Assembly (NCBI GenBank): GCA_033032865.1
Contig: JAWHQI010000228.1
Location: 186,001 to 250,000, forward strand
DNA: 64,000 nucleotides
Source of the DNA: Dactylorhiza incarnata
Taxonomy: Eukaryota > Streptophyta > Magnoliopsida > Asparagales > Orchidaceae
Direction of reading: 5' to 3'
Part shown: piece by piece, positions 55,559 through 64,000 of the stretch
Layout of the letters: each line of letters opens with the position of its first letter
How positions within the stretch are numbered: position 1 is the stretch's first letter
Notes under the pieces: generated by a model
Databases searched by the model: none
What the model was told of the DNA's origin: nothing
Seen by the model: the letters and a program-made list of their open reading frames with translations, nothing else
Made by a program: the position numbers and the translations under genes

Positions 55559-56822
55559 TGTTGGAACATGGTCTTCCGCATCTCCTAGGTTTGAGAATAA
55601 TAAATCCTATGTGTATTTGATCTTGTGTGTTTAGGTGTGTAGGAAATCAAAGTCCATATGACTCAAGGATTACATAAGAAGGTTGCCCCCAAATTTCAGT
55701 CATCAAATCCAACACTCCTTCTAGCGCCGTCGGTATCACCTAGCGCCTGGCGCTAGCGCTAAGGAACAGCTGAGAAGGAACCGAACCGCTGAGAAGAAAC
55801 CAAACCGCTGAGATGAACCGCTGAGTAGAAACAGATGGGAAGGGAAACCGCTAAGATGCAAGCTGGCATTAACATATATAGAAGGAGATAGCGCCTGGCG
55901 GTATCCGATAGCGCGGGCGGTAGCGCGGAGCACAGAAGACAAGAGAGAATTATTTCCTCGGATTAAAGATTCTGCCGCGCAGAATATGTCATAAAATGGG
56001 ATAGCATCGGCGGTACCACTAGCGCAGGCGCTAGCGCTAAGTCTATATATTGGACCCTTCTCTTCTCATTTGGGTGCTGATTCAACAGAGAGGTCTTGTG
56101 CCAGAATTCCAAAGCCTTATATGATCGAGATTTGATCTCCCACCAAACGCTTAGAGAGTTTCTGAAGGAGGACTTCATCACGCTACATCCAAATAAGGAT
56201 CGCTTCAACCTCGCTTATTCTACAACGATCATTCATCTTCAACTTCAGAAGTTTCTTAGAGGGAGTTTTAAATATTATTGTTGTTATTTTATTTCATATC
56301 TTTTGTAACCGTTAGAGAATTCGCCTCATGTTGGCGACTAGGTCTGGGTAGGACTTAGGGCAGAAATTCACCTCCTGTTGGCGACTAGGTCTCGGGTATA
56401 GGTCTAGGGGGTGCTCGAGGCTATATCCGGGGAAGGTTTGGTTAGAGAAGCTTGAGGCCGTATCCGGGGAAGGATCGGCTAAAGCCAGCTGGTTCGTGGG
56501 GATATGAGTCGGTATAGAAAACAAAAAGAGTCATTCATATTTCGCTTTGATTTCTAGCGTCATTGAAATCAAAATTTAGTATTCAATTTTATTAATAATA
56601 ACCATGTCTCTCTTTGTGTAACAAAATTGATTTGTTCTTCATTTCTCTAAATTGTTTTTTATCCTCTCCTTTATTATAAAACAATTTAGATCTTTATTTA
56701 TAATCACTATTTTGATCTCTAATCATAAGCAAGTATTTCAAAATATAATATAAGTTTTTAAAACCCTTATTCACCCCCCCCCCCCCCCCCCCCGCCCTCT
56801 AAGGGCTCCTACCGATCCAACA
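55559..56822 (+). repeat. Copia-5 3' LTR
   Basis: It is 1264 bp and aligns along its length with 49,146-50,392. It carries the same AACCGCTGAGA array (about 55,765-55,855) in eroded form. A run of 20 C at 56,774-56,793 replaces the CCCCCC of the 5' LTR. Confidence 0.92.
56774..56793. repeat. Homopolymer run of 20 C
   Basis: At the same place the 5' LTR of this element has six C (TTCACCCCCCTCT), so the run expanded after insertion or is an assembly effect. Confidence 0.95.
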
Positions 56823-56962
56823 CAAGCTTGATGTACTCATAAGTTCAGCAAAAGATAAGTAAAATCTTAAATGCTTATGCCTTCCATTTAAGATTATAAC
56901 ATTTATTGTCAAGTGAAAGTAGTCTTGAATTGAGAATCTGACTTCTTCAAATAGGGGGAGAT
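56823..56962 (+). other. 3' UTR remnant of the copia element hosting Copia-5
   Basis: Non-coding, ending AAATAGGGGGAGAT, a polypurine tract directly before the next LTR. No gene. Confidence 0.55.
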
Positions 56963-58263
56963 TGTTGGGAATCTTACCCACGTGATTCCTGATTTGAAGA
57001 AGTCACCAAGTCAAGAAAACTTCACTTTGTATTTGATCACTTCTCTAGCTCATAATCTCAGGAAGTTAAAGGAATGTCGTCGAGAAGAATAGGAGATGTC
57101 GTCGACAAAGTATGCTTGTCGTCATGATGATGAGCAAAGCAAACGCTGAGACTTGGCGAGTTCCTCGAACGAAGAATGAAGTTCGTCGAATGAAGAATGA
57201 AGTTCGTCGAACGCAGAGACGGGACATAAGCAAATGCTGAGACTTGGCGAGTTCGTCGAACGCAGAATGCTGTTCATCGAACGAAGAATGAAGTTTATCG
57301 AACGCAGAATGCCGTTCATCGAACGCAGAAACTTCTCTGCAGATCGACAGAATCCGCTGAGAAGAGGAAGCCATCTCAGCCCAACCGCTGAGACAGATTC
57401 AAAAGGAAGGAATATCGTCATGAAGATGCAGTATCGTCGACATCATCAAAGAAGCTGTGTCGTCGGAAAGGCTAAGTAAGACTGATGCCAATGACATTAT
57501 CGTAAAGAAGGCGTGGCGCCGAGAAGACTGAAGAAGGACAGCTGAAGACAAGAAATTGCTAAAGCATTGTCTGTCGACATGATATCACTCATGTCATCGA
57601 AAGAACAAAGTGATTACGATGACAGACTACAAGAAAGAAGATCACGATGACACAGTCAGAGATAGCATATCGCTGTATATGCAGAAACGCCAGAATATCT
57701 CATATCGTCGAGACATCCACGTCAGAGGCAGAATCTAGAAGACTTGAAGATCCACCAAGGCCTAAGGCATCGACAAAGTCCTGTCGTTGAGATATTATCC
57801 ATATCGTCATAATGTTAGCTGTATCGATATGAAGCTGGAAACATCGTCGAGACAGAATTCAAATGTTGCGGACGCACTGTTAGTAATTAATGTCGCCGCC
57901 TGATTGTCTAATCAGTGCGTGCTCTTAAGGAAATTTTTCAGAAGATCGTTGGGAGCCTCGCAGTCTTATAAAAGAGATAAGAGGTTCCCCTAAAGCGGAA
58001 TCAATAAGAAAGAACTTACGCATACATCAAATAGAACAGAAAAAGCGGCGTAAATAAAGAAAGAGAAAAACAAGATTCTCAAAGTGTTCTCGCAAGAATA
58101 AGTCATCTGATCGACTGATAAGAAGTCGTTCCTCATCAGGCTAAAAGAAGAAATTGAAGAAGAAATGTGCTTTCAAGATCTGAATCAGAAACATCTTCTT
58201 CAACCTTAAGTTGCCAATCTTCATCTGGCAGAAGAAACAATTTTCATCACTGTAATTTCTTGT

Positions 58264-58572
58264 AAGGCTTGCGGGCCAAATGTGTAAGATCTGGTTTCTG
58301 ATCTAAGTGTCTAGCTTGAGGGCTGGAGAGCTGTGAGGCTTGAGGGCCAGGGCAGTGGACTTTCGGGTCCGATTTTGTCTAGCTTGAGGGCTAGAGAGCT
58401 GTGAGGCTTGAGACCTATAAGGCTTGCGGGCCAGGGCAGAGGCTAGACGTGAGGGTCTGAGCTAGGTGGGGCTTGAGGGCCTGATTGTCGAGCTTGCGGG
58501 CTCGGGTGCAGTAGGAGCTTGCGGGCTTAGGCTGTAGGACTTGTGGGTCCGTGTTGTAAGGCTTGAGGGCCT
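58264..58572. repeat. Degenerate tandem repeat GGCTTG(A/C)GGGCC in the Copia-6 LTR
   Basis: About a dozen units of GGCTTGCGGGCC or GCTTGAGGGCT are spaced by 10-25 bases, downstream of the LTR TATA box and so probably in the transcribed part. Confidence 0.8.
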
Positions 58573-58774
58573 GAAGTTTTGGCGGAGTTTGCCGAGCCTA
58601 GCACACTGCTAGGTAGGCGCAGAGGGACTGAGGACTACTCAAGACACCTGGTCTTGAGGAACCTCTATAGATCTTGTGTCGTCTGCTGTGATTAATTTGT
58701 GCGATACTTTTATGCTACGCTTAAATATTCATAACTCGCGCTAATATTTCGAAAAGAACCCAGATCACCTAACA

Positions 58775-58796
58775 CCCCCCCCCCCCCCCCCCCCCC
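58775..58796. repeat. Homopolymer run of 22 C
   Basis: It lies at the end of the Copia-6 LTR, the position where other copia LTRs here have CCCCCCTCT. Confidence 0.95.
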
Positions 58797-58819
58797 TCTA
58801 GGCAAACATTCCATTAACA

Positions 58820-59109
58820 ACAATCCTTCCCAGATTCTTGACAGAGAAGTTCAAGAATTCTTCAAATAGGCACACATTCGACGAGAGGCTCTGCAATCAA
58901 GAGTAAGGTCGGGAATGCAGTAATTCTAATGAAAAGCCGAGTCTTCACACAAATTTTTTGCGGCAACTAGTTGTTGAAGAAGAAGATGAGCTCGAGGGCA
59001 GAGATTTCAACAGAGATTTCTCTTTTTGTGGTTTACCAAGATGTACTACCTCCATTTGATGAAAAGCCATAAATTCTAAAGGAAAATTATTGATATATAT
59101 AATTGGCAA
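58820..59109. other. Unassigned remnant between two LTRs
   Basis: No open frame. It may be the interrupted upstream part of the element that continues at 62,481, but I could not prove this. Confidence 0.35.
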
Positions 59110-62100
59110 GGTATTGTTGTACAAGACAGGTTCTCACGATTACCTGTCGAGTGATATGTTCAAACTACTGACAGGTGTCATATAAAATCCCAATTCGAAC
59201 TAGGCCCATCGATTGACACGAGTCACTTAGAGATGCCTGGGCTAGGTAGGAGTCTTGGGGTCCTAATGGTGACATGGAAGTGCCCTGATCTCCAGGAGTG
59301 GGTATAACCATCACCCCCATAAAGTTGGAAAGCAAATGGCAAAGAATTGGTAAAAGGGAGCAAATGCCGGCAGTAGCGGCTGAATCAGTGCACGTGATTT
59401 TTCCATAGTTGGTGGCCTAAATTGCCTAATTCCAGGTTAATAGTGGAGTTGAAAGCAATTAGGAAGTTGACAAGTAGTTGTGGAGTTTCAACATAAGGTT
59501 TGAAAAATTGGAATTTGCATTTAATGCTCTTTAATTCTCTCTTAAACCCAAATGGGTTGATCTCTTAATCAGATGCACTATTCATCTTCTTCTTCATCTT
59601 ATTCTTCTCCATCCTCTTGTCTTCATCTTCTTCCTCACACCTCAAGGCTTTAACATAGGGTTCTTGAAGGAGCAAGCTTGGAGAAGGATTTGGAGATTGG
59701 CCGATCACCACCCGACTGCCATGAAGATGAGCTCCAACTATGGCCGAAAAAATACAGTGACTTCCGACCCATCTCCCTTGGTGCAAGATCTTAGACAAAA
59801 TTAGGAGAGTTGTTGAGCTCAAAAAAGCTTGGCTTGTGAGCTAATGGAGCTTCCTAGGAAAAGGCCAAGTTAGATCTTACTTTTTAGGGCACCGATTACC
59901 GAGAAAGATCCTTCAATCACTTCTTCTCTTCAAAAGGAAGAGATAGGATTTGATTTGTAGAAATCCATGGTCTAATGAGGGAGTATTGGATGAGAGAAGG
60001 TGAAATGCCCTAATTTCTTGTGGAGGACGATGATGAATAGTCTAGGTTAAAAAGGGCTAAATTATAAATATGGTAGAAATTATTGACTCGAATCATATTG
60101 GATATATATACATGAATAGTGGTGAAAGTCCAACCATTAGGGAAAGAAAGAATATGAATATGACTTGGAGCTGGGTTGCTAGTGAAGTAGAACTGGAGGC
60201 GTATAAAAGAGAAATTATTCTCTATTAGCTAACGCCGACGTTAGTGCTAATGCCGGCGTTAGTGAGTCGACTTGTCGACAGGAAGGGGTAACTTCCCGTT
60301 GACCCTTAATGTCGATGAGAAGGAGTGTTGGTAGAATCACTGACGCCTGTCATTAGCGTTAACGATGGCGTTAGCGAGTTGACTTGTCGACGGGAAGGGG
60401 TAACTTCCCGTCGACCCACAAAGTCGACGGGAAGGGTTAGCTTCCTGTCGACATTGACGGGAAGGGTTAGCTTCACGTCGACATCGACGGGAAGGGGTGT
60501 CCTCTGGATCGCTAAGTCCTGGCGGTAGCTCTACCGCCAGCGTTAGCATACATGGAACTTCAATTCTTCCCCTTTGGTGGGGTAGGAGTTCCTGGATTAC
60601 CATGTCAACTGGGTGAGGTGTAGATGAATATTATGATTCTGAAATGGGACATTGTGATGTATAATTGAATGAGGAATTGAGAGGATATGATTATATAGGT
60701 GCTCCCATCATTTGATAATCTATCAGATGATTAGATTTGTGATAACAATATGTACACCCCTGTTGGATTTCATAATTTTTGGATAAGTAGTAATAGAGAT
60801 GTTTCTGTTTCATTTGATAACTTGAAGGAGATATAAATGCTAAATGTGAAGGCCGATTGGGCCAAAATTTTGTATGAATCATGTACACGCTAGTATGGAC
60901 CTGTGATAATAATTTTAGATTTATTCTGTTGAGATGTCTCCTTAAATGAACCTTCAATTGTTAGTTTATGTGGAATGGTAAAAAGGTCATGTATATATAA
61001 ATGCGCACATTGTTTGACAATCTATCAGATGTCTTGATTGATGATAACCTCTCAATAAGGTTGATAGATTTATCGTGTTGGAACACACTGTGATCTGTGC
61101 ATGAGGATTGAATATTGGTGAAATGTTCGGGCTGACTTATGTAACAAAATATGAATATGTCTCTTTACTCACAAGTAGTCCTGCAGGATCTTGTAGAGTA
61201 ATTTCCATGTTATACGCATGCCACCGCACAAGAGTTATAGCAACTCGGTATGGGTATAATCGATGGCTTGATGTGGGTTATAAGATATGGTTATATCTTA
61301 CGGTGAAATGTTAGGGGCCCGGTTGTTGGGTGCCTTGGATGCTAATTAGCATCGGTTGAACTGGTATGATGTGGAAGGTAAGAAAAGACTCCATCCATGA
61401 GTCCTTGGGTGCTTGATAGCACAGATTATGCATGGGAGTAACATAAATGTGCTTGGTTTACACATGGTGATGTAATGATCCTGCTTGGAGGATTGCTTGT
61501 GGCAGATCTACTGGCTCGCCAGTCATCACACCGACAGGAGCCGGCAGATAGATCTTGGCCAGTTGGCCTGAGAGGTTAGCTACCCTCGAAAAGTGGGAAC
61601 TACAGGTCAATGTCGACATAGCAAATATGTATGGGTGTGTCAACATATCATAATCATTGCATTGCATTCGTCCTTTCATGATCATAACATTGCACTGCAT
61701 TGGATCCTCATCATTTAAACTTGTATGGGCACCTTTAAATGATGGGTTACTTTATGTTCAGATCCTTAACTTATAAGCTTGTATGAGCATCCTTATAAGT
61801 TAAGTTCAATTTTGTTATCTATATACTTTGCTTGCTTATACTTTGTCGCTGACCATACAATACTGCTAGATGTTCTTTCATACATGCTAGTATTTCTTGA
61901 TGCTTACATATACATATGATGATCTCGTATTATACTATTATATACCACCTGCTGTATTGTTTTTACTATTTATATTGCAGATTCTCTTCATTCCATTCTA
62001 CCCTATGCCTTGGAGTCGCCGGGGGAGAGGATGTGAAGACACTTAGTCTTATGACTAACAGTTGTTACACCACTACTTTTAGGAGAACACTCAGGTGGAG

Positions 62101-62480
62101 TAGCAGCGTACGACACATGAGGATAGCCAGGCCAGGGTGACAGGGATGGTGACTACGATACCTTGGCTACCGTATGTGGCAGATGTGAGCGAGTGTTCGA
62201 GACCTAGCCTTAGGGCAAGTTTGTATTCTGATGTTCAACATGAGCTTATTTAGCTTCTTGTTCTTTTGTACTGTATTGGACATTATTACTTAGTGGTGAA
62301 TAAATGTCTTATGTTGTTTTTTATTATTGATGGGTCGACATGATGATATTTTAGAATAGCCGGCAGGATAGGCGTCTTGTGGAGGGGGATAGCCCGTGTG
62401 CTGGCACTTCTGCAAGGCGGCTGTCCTGGGCATAGGACTCCCCTCGGCCGTGTCTAGTGTTCCGAGAGGGGGGTCTTACA
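59110..62480 (+). mobile_element. Probable solo LTR of a gypsy chromovirus (Tekay/Del-like), boundaries approximate
   Basis: The stretch has no gag or pol. The right end GTGTTCCGAGAGGGGGGTCTTACA-type terminus (last 20 bases end TCTTACA at 62,480) and the content (CTTCTTCTT-rich leader near 59,580, GCCTTGGAGTCGCCGGGGG near 62,008) resemble the 3-4 kb LTRs of Tekay/Del elements. The left end was not found: no matching TG with a target duplication of AGTCA. At 60,230-60,550 it contains CGCTAACGCCGGCG-type clusters and an array of GTCGACGGGAAG hairpins. Confidence 0.45.
60274..60502. repeat. Array of GTCGACGGGAAG hairpins
   Basis: At 60,386-60,415 a perfect 12-bp inverted repeat GTCGACGGGAAG / CTTCCCGTCGAC flanks a 6-base loop. 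Imperfect copies lie at 60,274-60,303, 60,423-60,452 and 60,454-60,482, with a half copy at 60,484-60,502. Confidence 0.88.
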
Positions 62481-62789
62481 AGTCATCTGCAAAAAAAGAA
62501 TGGATTGGGTAGATATTCTATTTGCAAAGAAAAAGCAAGTTTGACAACACCAAATTTTGGAAGGATCATTACTCTTTATTAAAATAAAATTGACAGCAAA
62601 CATTTTGATATATCTTCAGGTACCACTATTCATCACCTCAAAATAATAGATTCTTCGATATTCAGCAGATGGGAAAGGATAATCCGAAGGCAAGCAACAA
62701 AGAAGGATGATGAAGTTGCTAGAAAAGAAAATAAAGACAAGCAAGAAATGGAAGATAAACAAGAAGACATCCCTCACCTTCCATTGATG
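62481..62789. other. Upstream part of the second extra-ORF copy, no open frame
   Basis: Sequence resumes after the LTR terminus. Short reading stretches exist but stops are frequent. It leads into the homologue of the Copia-1 extra ORF. Confidence 0.4.
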
Positions 62790-64000
62790 CATCAAGGAGT
62801 TCTGTTGCAGCTACTCAGGGGGAGAATCTTAGTGTTACAGCTACTGAAGGTCAGAGGGAGCCATCTGAAGCTCAGTCCCCAGAGCCACTAGTTTCCTCTC
62901 CCCTAGTGGACGTTGATCAGGAGAATGTTGATGCTGGAAATGAAGTCCCAATTGTTCAGAATTCTGGTGAGCAAGAAGTTGATCAGCGAAAAGGATCCAC
63001 ATCAGGTATAGTCCTTGATCTTGATGCAAATTATGTGGATAAGGAATTTGTTATAAATTCTGAGGGGGAGCAAGTCAAAGAGGATGAGGTCAAAATGGAT
63101 TAGGTCAGAGAAGATGATGTTTTGCTTTCTATGGAAGTAAGAAAAGATGTGCACTCACCACCCCCTGCTTAGGAGAATGTTCAGGCTTCTCTAGGGGGAG
63201 GAAATTCAAGTAAATTTGTTTTCAATGATGACACCTTTGGAGTTCCAACTCCTCAAGATGTATGTGTCCCTTCCCCTTCTGAAAGTTATCTATTGAAGAC
63301 AATTGAAGCTTTGCTCATTTCACAAGCTGAGTACTTTGAATTCTCCTTGAAGTAAGTCTATGAAAAAGTAAGAGAAGTTGAAAAAAATGTCAATAATGGT
63401 TTAGCGGATTTGAAGCACAATTTGGGTCAAATAAAACAAGATTTGGATAATAACTTTACTGCAGCTGGTAAGGTGGTTCCCCTCACCATTCAGGGTGTTC
63501 ATTATGTTTTTGATAAAGTAGGAGATCTTTCAAAAGGGCAAGGTATGTTGCGGCATCTCAACAGGATCTGATAGGGATTAACTTCATACTAAAATGAGAA
63601 TATTCAAAGAAGAAATCATTCCAACTCTTAATGAAGAAGTAAGAAAGGGGGAGGAAGAGCATATGAGCAAAATGGGTGAATTAAGCAAAGAGTTGAAATG
63701 CAAAGTTCTTGAAGCAAACATTTTTAATTATTAGAATTTCAAGTGGCTTCATGAAGAATTAACTGGGAAAGAGCCAAAGCAACCCTTTCAAGATGATCCA
63801 GAGCAACCTGTTGAAGATGATCAGTTTGACCCTCCTCAACAGTATTCTCAAGTTTGGTTAGAACATGAAGAGTTTGCAGAACCTTCTAGGCCTCCTGTGA
63901 AGAAGTGAAAGTATGGGGAAGGTCCCTCTGATGTACCAGAAATAAAAGGCCTCCTGATGAAAGGAGAGAAGTTGGTGAAGTATGGAGTCCCATTTCCAAA
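62790..64000 (+). pseudogene. Second copy of the copia extra ORF (degraded), running off the window
   Basis: One frame carries a Pro/Ser/Glu-rich region (EPSEAQSPEPLVSSPLVDVD), then FNDDTFGVPTPQ and a helical part (VREVEKNVNNGLADLKHNLG, TIQGVHYVFDKVGDLSKG); it matches the order in 1887-2941. Stops lie at 63,101-63,103, 63,170-63,172 and near 63,354, and a frame change follows near 63,570. The last part (EEVRKGEEEH, KYGEGPS, then WSPISK) aligns with 2230-2660. AGGGGGAG motifs lie inside the coding part (62,818, 63,065, 63,194), as usual near Sirevirus 3' ends. It is longer at the N-terminus than the copy at 1887. No known domain. Confidence 0.55.

Larger units (their letters stand above)
49146..56822 (+). 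mobile_element. Copia-5: complete, non-autonomous Sirevirus-like element (gag only)
   Basis: Two LTRs of about 1.25 kb bound an interior with a primer site, a gag gene and a 3.7 kb 3' UTR, but no protease, integrase or RT. Flanking pentamers CACGC (49,141-49,145) and CAAGC (56,823-56,827) are a candidate target duplication with one mismatch. LTR and UTR blocks match Copia-2, so a Copia-2-like relative would supply the enzymes. In the first ~215 bases the two LTRs show about 14 differences, so the insertion is old. Confidence 0.88.
56963..58819 (+). repeat. Copia-6 LTR with several short-motif arrays
   Basis: It begins TGTTGGGAATC after AGGGGGAGAT; the end is set at CCATTAACA and may be a few bases later. 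57,160-57,330 repeats GTTCGTCGAACGCAGAATG, the reverse complement of the motif in the Copia-4 LTR. 57,350-57,395 has two CCGCTGAGA units. 57,400-57,860 holds many CGTCGAC/CGTCGAG variants. A TATA box TTATAAAAG lies at 57,966-57,974. Only the LTR is present; no gag or pol follows on the right. Confidence 0.75.

Noticed and set aside
59565..59822. Minus-strand ORF of 85 codons with acidic/Lys-rich end
   Set aside because: It reads through a CTTCTTCTT-rich leader typical of chromovirus LTRs, with low complexity and no homologue recognised.
61108..62140. Short ORFs in the 61-62 kb stretch
   Set aside because: None exceeds 80 codons, and the region has the features of a long gypsy LTR.

Overview
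The window is repeat-dense nuclear DNA from a flowering plant; the species cannot be read from the sequence. Almost everything recognisable is transposable-element DNA: Ty1/copia elements with Sirevirus-like traits, Ty3/gypsy elements, and one large CACTA (En/Spm) DNA transposon carrying tnp2-type and Transposase_24-type genes, spliceosomal introns and pieces of captured plant genes. I see no intact single-copy host gene, no rRNA or tRNA gene and no CRISPR array. Stops and frameshifts break nearly every coding region.

Layout. 1-2941: copia RT/RNase H remnant (Copia-1) followed by an extra ORF with its own TATA-like box. 3096-9142: minus-strand non-autonomous gypsy element with two ~1.5 kb LTRs and a tRNA-Asp type primer site. 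9142-15671: 3' part of a second copia (Copia-2) with its 3' LTR. 15672-16892: LTR-like DNA and unassigned sequence. 16897-26295: CACTA transposon with tnp2 and Transposase_24 genes, captured exons (including a heavy-metal-associated HIPP-like fragment), minisatellites and a terminal inverted-repeat array. 26296-27447: 3' half of Copia-3, then an LTR split by a 12.7 kb Tat-like gypsy element (27728-40382). 40934-49099: Copia-4 gag-pol, 3' UTR and long LTR. 49146-56822: Copia-5, a complete but non-autonomous LTR element with gag only. 56963-58819: LTR of a further copia (Copia-6). About 59110-62480: a probable solo LTR of a gypsy chromovirus type. 62481-64000: another degraded copy of the extra ORF seen at 1887-2941.

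The autonomous-type elements supply gag, protease, integrase, RT and RNase H. Copia-5 and the 3-9 kb gypsy element lack pol and would depend on relatives. The 12.7 kb gypsy element additionally carries two genes on the opposite strand, each with its own TATA box, introns and a shared 16-nt inverted repeat just after the stop.

The most unusual signal is not a gene. Each element family is loaded with its own short GC-rich, often palindromic motif in an AT-rich background, and some motifs (TCTCAGCGGT, and GCTAGCG/CGGCG clusters) recur in unrelated LTRs, in either orientation, and even inside coding sequence. A second candidate is a conserved 3'-UTR stem-loop whose inner stem appears to have changed on both sides between copies.
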